Positions 8,484 to 16,439 of a DNA stretch of 44,418 bases are shown here, piece by piece. How positions within the stretch are numbered: position 1 is the first letter of the stretch; each line of letters starts with the position of its first letter. The notes under the pieces are model-generated. The model ran no database searches. It was not told where the DNA came from and saw nothing but the letters and a program-made list of their open reading frames with translations. The position numbers and the translations under genes were made by a program. Source of the stretch: Verrucomicrobiota bacterium (GTDB taxonomy: Bacteria; Verrucomicrobiota; Verrucomicrobiia; Limisphaerales; SIBE01); assembly GCA_016871515.1 (NCBI GenBank), contig VHDE01000043.1, positions 1 through 44,418 on the forward strand, read 5' to 3'.

Positions 8484-9515
8484 CTACCTCTCATAAATCG
8501 GCAAGAAACGATAATTCAACGCCAGGGAAAGCAGCGACGCTGCGGTCGCAAACGTCGATCCAAATTGGCCGTCCCAACCACCTTCCGGGTTTTGGGTGGC
8601 GCCTAACATTTTAATATTTTTCCGATTCCACGTGCTCCAAGCCTCCGAGGAAATGTGGAAGAATGCCTGCGAAGCGTAATAAAGGTAGTACTGCTGGTAA
8701 TTGGTTTCCGGCGGGGCGGTTTTCAGATACTTCGCGGCAGCTTGGAAGGCTCGCGAATTCTTCTCTTTCGCCAAAGCCAGGACCAGGCATCCAATCGCCG
8801 ATCGCGCTGAGTTGGAAGATGACCCCGGCGTATAGCCGTAACCTCCATCGGACATTTGGCAGGTTGCAAAAAAACCTAATCCCTTCTTGATCGCGGTTTC
8901 GGGAACGCCAATTCCCGCATTGCGCGCAGCGAACAACGCCACCATCTGCGCGCCGCTCACCGTCGTGTCCGCATCTTTGCTTTCGGGCGAATAGCGCCAG
9001 CCCCCAAAAGGATTGCTCGACTGGGAGTTTACGATGAGGCTGACCGCCTTTTCCAAAGCAGGCCCCAACCGTTGGTCATCGACCGCCCCATAAGCCTCCG
9101 CCAAAGCTAGCGTGGCGAATCCGTGATTGTACATCGAGCGTCCGATGTAACCGGTTTGTGGATTCATCTGCTTGAAAATGAAATCAAGCCCGCGGCGAAT
9201 TGGCAGGCTGTACGGGCCAAAATTCGGATCGTCGCCATGAGCAAGCATGCTGATTATGGCCAGCCCCACAACAGCTGGTTCGCTCCCGTAAGATCGATCG
9301 GGCCACGTTCCCTCAGGCGTCTGGCTCCGGGCCAGAAATTGCAAACCTCGGACATAAAGCCGGTCTACCTCCGTCGGAGCAATATCCGTTGCTTCGACAA
9401 ACAGTTCCTGCCCGAATGCGGTCGGAAACAAGGTGAGAGCAAGCGACAGCGAAGCAACAGAAGAGCGCGAAACTGCTATTATCTTAAGTCTGCTCCTAAT
9501 TGTATTCAGTTGCAC
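8484..9515 (-). CDS. Secreted prenyltransferase/squalene-cyclase-like repeat protein
   Basis: 343 residues. A basic N-terminus and hydrophobic stretch (SVASLSLALTLFPTAFG) form a signal peptide. The rest is cyclase-type repeats: GLQFLARSQTPEGTWPDRS near residue 54, NPFGGWRYSPESKDADTTVS near residue 167, CQMSDGGYGYTPGSS near 214 and GATQNPEGGWDGQFG near 303. No DxDD catalytic motif is seen, so enzymatic cyclisation is not supported. The GTG start at 9515 directly abuts a 146-bp inverted-repeat element, whose edge supplies a purine-rich GGGAGAGGGG four bases before GTG. The upstream neighbour is the DUF4175 protein; the downstream neighbours are the LamG-like paralogues. Association of such repeat proteins with DUF4175 proteins suggests a shared envelope function. 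Confidence 0.85.
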   Translation of the reverse strand: MQLNTIRSRLKIIAVSRSSVASLSLALTLFPTAFGQELFVEATDIAPTEVDRLYVRGLQFLARSQTPEGTWPDRSYGSEPAVVGLAIISMLAHGDDPNFGPYSLPIRRGLDFIFKQMNPQTGYIGRSMYNHGFATLALAEAYGAVDDQRLGPALEKAVSLIVNSQSSNPFGGWRYSPESKDADTTVSGAQMVALFAARNAGIGVPETAIKKGLGFFATCQMSDGGYGYTPGSSSNSARSAIGCLVLALAKEKNSRAFQAAAKYLKTAPPETNYQQYYLYYASQAFFHISSEAWSTWNRKNIKMLGATQNPEGGWDGQFGSTFATAASLLSLALNYRFLPIYER

Positions 9516-9661
9516 AGGCCCCTCTCCCTAGCCCTCTCCCCATCCGATGGGGGGAGGGAATGCAGATCATGGCACGCATCGATTGCACTGTGAACCTTTG
9601 CATTGCGCGAGTTCTTTTCCCTCGCCCCATCGGATGGGGAGAGGGCTAGGGAGAGGGGCCT
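9516..9661. repeat. Long inverted-repeat element (45-bp arms)
   Basis: The left arm 9516-9560 and right arm 9617-9661 are inverted copies with 44 of 45 positions matching, around a 56-base loop. Each arm holds CTCTCCCTAGCCCTCTCC and a small inner palindrome CCCCATCCGATGGGG. The element fills the gap between the DUF4175 gene and the cyclase-like gene. Related blocks occur at 8293-8410, 40904-40922, 41062-41080 and 41394-41430, so it is a miniature dispersed element or an RNA hairpin family. It has no coding capacity. Confidence 0.9.
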
Positions 9662-9674
9662 GCGGACCATTCGC

Positions 9675-12600
9675 TCAGTGACCTTCCTTTTCAATCGCGT
9701 TGAAATAATTCTCGAGAGCATCGCGAAATTCCACAGGCAAATTGCCGGTCACGCCGCTGGCTTTGTTGATGGCACGTCCGTCCCCTTCTTTGCCGCGCGC
9801 ATCACCCTCCAGAGGACCGGCGGGACGCTCGGTCGAACCTCCAGAATTGTTTCGTCCTGCGTTGCGCCCGACCGTCAATCCTGCGATCTGACCGCTCTGC
9901 TGCCCCATCATTTCCATCAGGAACGCCATCTCCTGGCTGGCGCTGGCGCTTTGGGAATTATTCTGGCGCGCTTGTTCGTTAATCAAATTGATCACGTCCG
10001 AGATGACCTCGACTGCTTCACTCTGTGCCGCTGTCGTGATCTCGCCGGTCTGAGGCTCGTGCAAGAGCGATTCCGCTTTCTGCATCGGCTCGGAGATTTC
10101 CTTCAGCGGTTCGACCAGAGCTGGCAGCGGATTCTCGGACTGAATGTTGAGCAGCTTCTTCAACAGATTGCGTTGACCCGAAGAGAGCGCTTGCGCGGCC
10201 TCGACGTAATTGGGTTGGGCGGCCTTCTGTTCTTCCAAAAGGCGAGTTCGTTCGCGCAGATTCATTTCGCTTTCTCGCAAACGGAGCAGATCGAGAAGCT
10301 CTTTCATCAAGCGATTCGCCAGGTCGCTGCCTTCGCCACCGCCACCGCCTCCACCGCCTCCCGAGTCCTGCTTGGGTTCGAGTTTGTCAGCCCATTGACT
10401 GAAGCGTTGAGACCACGAAGCCAACTGCTGCATGGCTTCGATGGAAATGTTCTCTTCGATCAAACCGCGAACTTTCTCCAGCTCCTCACTCGGCTTGGCT
10501 TCGGTCATTTCACGGCTGACCTCGCCATAGTTCTCCTGCTGGGTTCGTTCAAAGAATCTGCTGATTTCACGCTGCAAGACTTTAGATTCCTCTTGCGTCT
10601 CGTTTTGGTCGGCGGCGAGGTAAGTATTGGCTTGCTTGAATTTTGCGGGCAGATCTTTGGCCAGAAGGCCGATGGTTTCACGAATGTTCTTTTGGAGCTG
10701 GCCTTCAATTTCTTTTTCTTCCGACCCAATCCGGCGCAAGCGTTGAGCCAAGGTTAAGGCTTGCAAATCGTCGAGCGCTTCGTTGACCTTTTTCTGTAGG
10801 CGCTCCAAATCCTGAAGAATCTGTTCCTGTTTTTCCAGAGCTTTGGCCAACTCTTCTTGGCGCGACTTCGCGCTTTGCTGGGCTGACTTCAACGATTTGG
10901 CAGCGTCCTGCATATCGCCCTGGGCAAGCTGCTGCATCTCCTGAAGATGTTTGGCCCAATCCTGCAGCGTCTGGGCTGGAAGCGTCGGGTTGCGAAACGC
11001 CTCGCGCAATGTCTGCGTTCCTTCCTTGGCGAGTTGCTCCAAATTAGCAGCATTCTGCGTTTGCTCGGCTTGCGTTTCGCCGACGCGTTCGCCAGTTTCG
11101 TCGCTCGACAATTTATCACTGGGCAAATCTTTCAGTTCGCGCGTGCTATCGGTCACCTTCTCTTCCAGGCGCGTCACTTCTTCGAGGCGCGCCAGAACTG
11201 ATTCGAGTTGTTGCCGGATCAGTTCCGCGTGTTTTTCGTTGCCCAAAACATGAATGCGATAGACGGGCGACTCAGAGGGCTCGCGGCCCGGATAGAAATC
11301 CCTCGCGTAGGCGCGCAACTCAAGGGACGTATCCGTCGGAATTCGCAGCATCGCCGGACTGATTCGAAAGCGTTGCTCGATCTTTTTCTGTTGTGTCGAG
11401 TTGGTCTCCGCCTTGGAGACGCGGGCTGAATAACTGTTCGTCCCTCGCCAATCGGCAAGCAGCTTCCAATTGAGTCCCAGTTCACGGATGCCATAATCGT
11501 CGGTCGCCACGCTTCTCAATTCGAGAACTTCGGTTTCCAAAATGGCAATCTCACGGGCGATATCCGGCAATTCGGGAAAGGGCGGCAAATCCTTTTGTGT
11601 CTGAATGCTCAAACGCCAAGGCGCCACGTTGTCCAACCCGAACTCATCCTTCCACATGAAACCGCAGTGAAAAACGGCGTCGAGCCCAGACGCCTCGCTC
11701 GAAAATTCGGCTCCCTCCACTTTGAGGTTCTGCGCTTCGCTCGCCCCTGCTTGGAGTTGCGCAGCGGAAAGCGCGCGGGATGCCTGACCGCGAAACGTAA
11801 CGCGGCTTCCTTCGAGCACCGTTAACGAGCCATTCTGAATCGATTGTTCGAACGGCGGATACCGAAGGTACTCGGGCAATTCAATCGAGGCCGACAATTG
11901 TTTCAGCGACGGCCGGTGCGTCGGCACGATCGCGATGGTTTGTGTCGCGTCGCCCAGACGAACTTTAAGCAAGCCGCGCTTAAACTGGGGGGGAATCTTG
12001 AAACGGACTTGGCCATCCGTGACGGCGGTAGCGATCGTTGGCTGACGTTCGAAGCGGCTCTTGCCGCGACTCGGTCTCCAGAAAGACCGGTACTCAACTG
12101 AAGCAGCGAGGTCAAAAGGCTCGCCATGCGGAACGACACGCTCGGCAGGCAACCCCGCGAGCCGCACCAACGTATACCGCGGAATATTGGCGCTCGGCGC
12201 GATCCATCGAACCAACGCGTTCCTTCCGGCGGCCGGAGTTAAGAGCATCGGCAGCAAAAGAAGCGCAAACAATCCCGCCAGCGAAAGACCAAAGACCTTC
12301 GCGGAACCGATGTTGACGGCTTGGCGAAAATCGAATTGAAGCGCGTCCGCGGTTACTTGCTGAATCGCGGCACGGTACAGAGCAGGGGAATAATGCGCGG
12401 GCCGTTGCTCTTCATTGGCAAGTTCGACGATGCCCAACAGCCGGTCGCCCAGGCGTCGATACTTCAGTTGCACCAACTTTGAAAGCGCGCGCAGGTCCCG
12501 TCGCTGCCAAAGCCATCGCCGCCCCCACCACAGCAACGCGACCGCCACTGTGGCCACGCCAAGTAGCGCTGTAAGCAGACGAAACCACTCCGGCGTGTCC

Positions 12601-12776
12601 CAGACGCGGTCGCTCACAAACAGGATCAAATAGGAAAGAATCAGGCCAGAAAGTGCGCTGCAAGTGGCGATGATCGTCTCCAGCGACCAGAGACGATTTT
12701 CAAGTTCCGTGAACTGCCGGCGCAATGCCTCCGGAAGGCTCACGGACGCAGGGTAGTCTGTGTTTGTCTCAGCCAT
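9675..12776 (-). CDS. DUF4175-like membrane protein with long coiled-coil region
   Basis: 1033 residues. The N-terminus has two membrane spans (CSALSGLILSYLILFV near 39 and LLGVATVAVALLWWG near 70) and a third near 165 (FGLSLAGLFALLLLPMLL). A beta-rich extracytoplasmic region follows. From about residue 500 the protein is strongly helical and charged (EEVTRLEEKV, LEKQEQILQDLERLQKKVNE), consistent with a long coiled coil. A run of nine glycines near residue 815 links to a last helical block, and a Gly/Arg/Asn-rich patch (GRNAGRNNSGGS) lies near the end. Length, membrane topology and helical Gln/Glu-rich tail match the DUF4175 family common in planctomycetes and verrucomicrobia. The family has no established biochemical role. 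It is the first gene of a minus-strand series that continues with the cyclase-like and LamG-like genes, and its start lies 125 bases from the divergent Uma2 gene. Confidence 0.85.
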   Translation of the reverse strand: MAETNTDYPASVSLPEALRRQFTELENRLWSLETIIATCSALSGLILSYLILFVSDRVWDTPEWFRLLTALLGVATVAVALLWWGRRWLWQRRDLRALSKLVQLKYRRLGDRLLGIVELANEEQRPAHYSPALYRAAIQQVTADALQFDFRQAVNIGSAKVFGLSLAGLFALLLLPMLLTPAAGRNALVRWIAPSANIPRYTLVRLAGLPAERVVPHGEPFDLAASVEYRSFWRPSRGKSRFERQPTIATAVTDGQVRFKIPPQFKRGLLKVRLGDATQTIAIVPTHRPSLKQLSASIELPEYLRYPPFEQSIQNGSLTVLEGSRVTFRGQASRALSAAQLQAGASEAQNLKVEGAEFSSEASGLDAVFHCGFMWKDEFGLDNVAPWRLSIQTQKDLPPFPELPDIAREIAILETEVLELRSVATDDYGIRELGLNWKLLADWRGTNSYSARVSKAETNSTQQKKIEQRFRISPAMLRIPTDTSLELRAYARDFYPGREPSESPVYRIHVLGNEKHAELIRQQLESVLARLEEVTRLEEKVTDSTRELKDLPSDKLSSDETGERVGETQAEQTQNAANLEQLAKEGTQTLREAFRNPTLPAQTLQDWAKHLQEMQQLAQGDMQDAAKSLKSAQQSAKSRQEELAKALEKQEQILQDLERLQKKVNEALDDLQALTLAQRLRRIGSEEKEIEGQLQKNIRETIGLLAKDLPAKFKQANTYLAADQNETQEESKVLQREISRFFERTQQENYGEVSREMTEAKPSEELEKVRGLIEENISIEAMQQLASWSQRFSQWADKLEPKQDSGGGGGGGGGEGSDLANRLMKELLDLLRLRESEMNLRERTRLLEEQKAAQPNYVEAAQALSSGQRNLLKKLLNIQSENPLPALVEPLKEISEPMQKAESLLHEPQTGEITTAAQSEAVEVISDVINLINEQARQNNSQSASASQEMAFLMEMMGQQSGQIAGLTVGRNAGRNNSGGSTERPAGPLEGDARGKEGDGRAINKASGVTGNLPVEFRDALENYFNAIEKEGH

Positions 12777-12901
12777 GCTGCTGTAACAAATGCGCTATAC
12801 CATGCCCGCTCTTTGGCTTCACGTCCAATAAATCTCGCGGCCAGCATGTTAGCCGTGTTAGCTTGCTTGGGCCTCCACACCGGCATATCCTCTGTCAGGT
12901 T

Positions 12902-13465
12902 ATGTCGTCACAAGCTGTAGCTTCCGACCGGCACTACATCACAGTGGACGAATATCTCGAAGGCGAGAAGCAAAGCGAGGTGCGTCATGAGTATTTTGAC
13001 GGAGAAGTCTGGGCCATGGCCGGCGCAAGCGCAGAGCATGAGTTGGTTGCACTCAATTTTGCGACGATTCTGAACTCCTACCTTAAGGGCAAGCAGTGCC
13101 GCGTCTTCAAAGACGGGATGAAGCTTCGCCAAATCGTGATGGACAGCGATCTGTTCTATTATCCAGACATCATGGTGACGTGCGATCCCGCCGATAACCA
13201 TCGTTATTATCGCGAGCGTCCAAAGCTCTTCATTGAGGTCCTCTCCGATAACGAAAACAAGGACTTGGTCGAAAAGTTTTTCGCTTATCAACGAATTCCT
13301 TCAGTCGAAGAATATGTCGTTGTCTATCCGAACCCCTCTTCACCTTTGGTGCGGATTTTTCGGCGGAAGGAGGGTTGGGAACCGGGCGAGAGACATTCGC
13401 AAGGCGAATTCACGTTGCGCTCGATCGGCCTGACCTTGACGGTCCAATCCCTCTACGAGCAATAG
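12902..13465 (+). CDS. Uma2 family endonuclease (DUF820)
   Basis: 187 residues from the ATG at 12902; an upstream extension of the frame to 12725 would overlap the divergent gene and reads as non-coding. The fold signature is clear: YITVDEYLEGEKQSEVRHEYFDG near the N-terminus, GEVWAMAGASAEHE, YYPDIMVTCDP, then LFIEVLSDNENKDLVEKFFA and IPSVEEYVVVYP. The Asp of YYPDIMV and the Glu of FIEVLSD are the expected PD-(D/E)XK metal-binding positions. Uma2 proteins are abundant orphan nuclease-like proteins in cyanobacteria, planctomycetes and relatives; their natural role is poorly known. It is transcribed alone; no partner gene is evident. Confidence 0.93.
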   Translation: MSSQAVASDRHYITVDEYLEGEKQSEVRHEYFDGEVWAMAGASAEHELVALNFATILNSYLKGKQCRVFKDGMKLRQIVMDSDLFYYPDIMVTCDPADNHRYYRERPKLFIEVLSDNENKDLVEKFFAYQRIPSVEEYVVVYPNPSSPLVRIFRRKEGWEPGERHSQGEFTLRSIGLTLTVQSLYEQ

Positions 13466-13561
13466 CATCGCCAAGAATCCGCAATTCAATTTTTTATGAC
13501 AAGGTAGCTTGCTATACAATGTATTACATCGTTACGTGATCTGTTATTGTTAAAGCCAGTT

Positions 13562-14623
13562 ATGACTGCCGAGGATCTCTCCCAAACGTTCAGAAGTTCA
13601 AACGGTTCGTCGTTTTCCCTTGGAACACCGGTCGCCGCAGGAATCTTCTGTTGGCTAGCCTTAAGCGCGGGATTTTTCGGGCTAAGAATGCTGATGCAAG
13701 AGCGCCCGCAATTTGTGGGGCAGCCGATGCACGGCTCGAAGGCGGTGTTGGTCCAGCATTCTCCGAAGATCGTAATGCGGAAGGTGGCGGACAGCGTCTC
13801 AGCGATTAAACCAGCACAACCTGCGTCGGCCAACGTTCGCTTCAATTTGATTGGCGGCCGAGATTACCGCGGGTTGAAGACCGTCATCGATATGTCGGGA
13901 GAAGTTCGCGCCGAGTACATCCTGACGAACGTCTTCCCTGAACCAGTCTTCGTTCTTTTCAAATGCCCGCATCCGAAGGCAGAAGATGGTTCAGCGTTGC
14001 AGGCTGCTGGGCTGAAGCTTGTCGCCTCGACGCCCGGCGTGCAAGAGAGCGCCAAAGATGCGTGGCTTTGGACTGGAACTCTGGCGTCGAACGGGACCGC
14101 AACGATTGAAGTCTCTTATCAAGCGGCGTCGCTGCGAGCTGTGCGCCACCGAATCGACGCTCAAAACGGAAGTCTCATCAACCAAATCAAAGTATCGCTC
14201 AATCGCCGCGACCTGCCGGCCATGCGTTTCGAGAGTGGCGATGGGCCACTGGCCGGAGCCGGCGAGACGATTGTGTGGGAACGAAAAGATTTTCTCGGGC
14301 CGGATCATTTCTCAGCCGAGATCATGGAGAGTCGAAACTTGTTTATGTCGCTGTTGCAACTGATGGAAATTGGTCCGCTGGTCAGTTTGCTTTTTTTGCT
14401 TTCGGTGGGCGCGGTCATTCTGGCGAGGCAAAACCTCACAGCGGTTCAGGTGCTGACGATCGCTGCCGGGTACGGGCTGTAATTTCCGCTCATTCTCTAT
14501 TTGAGTTCACGACTTTCTTTTGCCGTGGCGTTGGTGATTGCGCTGTTGGTGCCCGGCGCGTTGTTGCCGAATATAAACCCGCTGTTTATCGAGTTCGGCA
14601 CGAGGCAACACACTTTGAAGTAA
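13562..14623 (+). pseudogene. Envelope membrane protein interrupted by a stop codon
   Basis: From ATG 13562 (a TTG at 13547 is an alternative) the frame encodes a hydrophobic anchor near residue 25 (VAAGIFCWLALSAGFFGL), a periplasmic-like beta-rich domain (GGRDYRGLKTVIDMSGEVRA) and a C-terminal span (LVSLLFLLSVGAVILA). It meets TAA at 14480-14482 after IAAGYGL, but the same frame goes on for 46 codons with two convincing membrane segments (FPLILYLSSRLSFAVALVI and ALLVPGALL) to a second stop at 14621. A TAT-to-TAA change would restore a continuous protein (GYGLYFPLILYL). The topology resembles CreD-like envelope proteins, but I do not recognise the family securely. The next fragment (14600-15276) takes over in another frame at the point where this one ends. 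Confidence 0.6.
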
Positions 14624-15276
14624 ATGCCGAGCTTCCGTTTCAGGTGATCCGGCCGGGGGAGGCGCCCGTTCCGCTGTTCGGCGCCGCCGTGCATTTGCAG
14701 GAAGTCAATTTCGAATCGGCTGAGCCCAATTTAGCGAATTTAGCGCGATTGGCCACAGTAACAAACCGGCTGGCTTTGTTCGTGCAGAGTCCGGGAACCG
14801 CAACCCTCCAATTGAAGTATCGCGTCCCAATCACCGCGCATGAGAGAAAGAAACGCGGGCGAATTCCGGTTGCGCCCGCTGCGGCCGGTCAGGTCCGCGT
14901 CGAATCCACGCGCAATGATCTCGAAATCCAGACAGGCAGCCTTTGGACGAAAAGCGCCGCGGGCAATCTGACCGCTTACGAAATTGGCGCAGTGGGAGAA
15001 GAGCTGCTCGTGATCGAATGGCGCGACGACGCGCTCGGCTTGGCAGATCGAACCGGACAGGGAACGAGGGAATTCTACGGCATTGGTCTGACACAGGCCC
15101 AGAATTTGACCGTCATTCATTCTGACGGCAGTTGCACGCACTTCGCTGAATTCGAAGTGCCGGCCTTTCAGAAGAACGAATTTCAAATGCGGCTGCCTAG
15201 CGGCGCGGGCTCATCTCGGCCTCGGTCAACGGAAACCCAAAGCTGCCTGACCGTCGCAGGTTCATGGAAAAGTTAG
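14600..15276 (+). pseudogene. Fragment of a second beta-rich envelope protein
   Basis: The reading frame that overtakes the previous gene near 14600 encodes about 220 residues of clearly coding character: FEVNAELPFQVIRPGEAPVP, LQEVNFESAEPNLANLARLA, LALFVQSPGTATLQLKYRVP and LVIEWRDDALGLADRTG. The pattern suggests a repeated immunoglobulin-like or VIT-like beta domain. No start codon or signal peptide of its own belongs to it, and the last 25 codons (GSSRPRSTETQSCLTVAG) look non-native, so both ends seem lost. It is probably the remnant of an originally separate gene joined to the membrane protein upstream by a deletion near 14600. Its function is unknown. Confidence 0.5.
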
Positions 15277-15376
15277 GGAGAGGGCGCTGCAACCGTCAGC
15301 TGCGCATTCCTCCGCCGCCTGGGGATTACTAGTTACCACTCGCAATTGCCGTCAGACCGTGTTCAAAGAAAAGGCG

Positions 15377-16109
15377 ATGTCAGAGCAGAGCGATATGCCG
15401 CCGCCGCAAGGTTATCCCCAGTTCACCACCACGCATTGGAGCGTCGTGCTCGGCGCACGCCGGCAAGATTCACAAGCCGCAGCCCAAGCCTTGGAGAAGC
15501 TGTGCCGCACGTATTGGTATCCGCTTTATGTTTATCTGCGGCGGCAAGGGTACGGTCCGCACGACGCGCAAGATCTGACGCAAGGATTCTTGGCGCGCTT
15601 TCTCGAGAAAGGTTATTTACAGGACGTCGATCGAACCAAAGGGAAATTCCGTTCCTTTCTTCTGGCCTCGATGAAACATTATCTGGCCAACGAATGGGAT
15701 CGCACCCAGGCGCAAAAGCGAGGCGGCCAGTATCAATTGATTTCTTGGGATCAAGACGAAATCGAGCGCCGGTACGGACAAGAACCTGCCGCAATTCAAA
15801 CCGCTGAGAAACTCTATGAACGCCGTTGGGCAACGACGCTTCTTGAAACTGTCCTTCAAAAATTGAAACACGATTACGTCCGCTCTGGCAAAGGTCACGT
15901 TTTCGACATTCTCGAAGAACGAGAACGTTGAGCCTTACACCGAAGTCGCATCGAAACTCAACCTGACGGAAGGAGCAGTCAAAGTGGCGGTGCACCGGCT
16001 CCGCCGTCGCTATGGCGAACTGCCACGGCAGGAAATTGCGAACACCGTGGCCCAGCCCGAAGAGATTGATGACGAGCTGCACCACTTGTTTATAGTGCTG
16101 AGCGGTTAA
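15377..16109 (+). pseudogene. RNA polymerase sigma factor of planctomycete/verrucomicrobial ECF type, frameshifted
   Basis: The N-terminal part has FTTTHWSVVLGARR, then EKLCRTYWYPLYVYLRRQGY and DAQDLTQGFLARFLEKG, the region-2 signature of an ECF-like sigma family in these phyla. The frame stops at 15929-15931 after GHVFDILEERER. Region 4 continues in another frame from 15927 to the TAA at 16107: PYTEVASKLNLTEGAVKVAV, HRLRRRYGELPRQEI, PEEIDDELHHLF. Between the two parts some 10-15 residues expected in the family are absent, so a short deletion with loss of frame near 15915-15930 explains the structure better than a single-base error. A GTG at 15359 could serve as start, but ATG 15377 is preferred. 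The loss of region 4 in frame would abolish -35 recognition. The neighbours are a broken envelope gene upstream and a prepilin-like gene downstream. Confidence 0.85.
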
Positions 16110-16142
16110 TCTGTCCGAGGAGCCAAGTTTGGCGCGAGCCCT

Positions 16143-16172
16143 CTGTAACCGTTCAGAATTTTCGCTTCTTAT
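16143..16172 (+). promoter_or_regulatory. TGTAACC promoter-like motif, copy 1
   Basis: CTGTAACC at 16143-16150 is followed by GTTCAGAATTTTCGC and a TTCTTATG. It closely matches copy 2 at 16405, both having CTGTAACC, then TTCnGAAnTTTTC. AACC in the -35 zone is compatible with ECF-sigma promoters in general. It lies 34 bases after the end of the broken sigma factor gene. No intact gene starts shortly downstream, so this may be a decayed promoter or part of a duplicated segment. Confidence 0.35.
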
Positions 16173-16268
16173 GTCTGCAACGACCTTGTTCGCCACTACT
16201 TATGAGTGCGAAAATCTGGAACACCGTGACGCAACCGAAATCGTTAAATCGACCATAAAGAAGGATCA

Positions 16269-16340
16269 CACCAAGGTCGCGAAGACCGCAAAGAGATTTG
16301 GGAATTGTCGAATCTTTGCGTCCTTGGCGATCTTCTGTTC
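16269..16340. repeat. Inverted repeat of the CGCAAAGA family
   Basis: The left arm (CACCAAGGTCGCGAAGACC then GCAAAGA) and right arm (TCTTTGCGTCCTTGGCGATC then TTCTG) are imperfect inverted copies around a short AT-rich centre. Such CGCAAAG/CTTTGCG repeats are widespread, non-coding, mobile-looking elements in many bacterial genomes. There is no coding capacity. Confidence 0.6.
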
Positions 16341-16404
16341 AAAGCACAGGCGAAGAAATCTTCGCGAAAAGCATGACTTTGAGTTACTGCATTACCGAGA
16401 TCCC

Positions 16405-16439
16405 CTGTAACCTTTCCGAAATTTTCTTCTGTAGCGTGT
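16405..16439 (+). promoter_or_regulatory. TGTAACC promoter-like motif upstream of prepilin-like gene, copy 2
   Basis: CTGTAACC (16405-16412) is followed by TTTCCGAAATTTTCTTCTG and then GTAGCGT just before the ATG at 16440. The close similarity to copy 1 argues for a functional motif. Its position 28-35 bases before the start codon would give a very short leader if it is a -35 element. The regulator could be a sigma factor of the ECF type found in pieces upstream; this is inference. Confidence 0.4.

Larger units (their letters stand above)
16110..16439. other. Intergenic region with repeats and promoter-like motifs
   Basis: This 330-base gap contains no supported gene. It holds two copies of a TGTAACC-type motif (16143 and 16405) and an inverted repeat of the CGCAAAGA family (16269-16340). 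A short frame from 16129 overlaps the repeat and has no coding character. Confidence 0.6.

Noticed and set aside
10330..10370. (CCACCG)-type run as a sequencing artefact
   Set aside because: It encodes a run of nine glycines in frame within a helical protein; linkers of this type are plausible and the frame is intact on both sides.
9603..10757. Long open frames antisense to the DUF4175 gene
   Set aside because: The sense frame has clear membrane and coiled-coil structure; the antisense frames are low-quality and have no motif or ribosome binding site.
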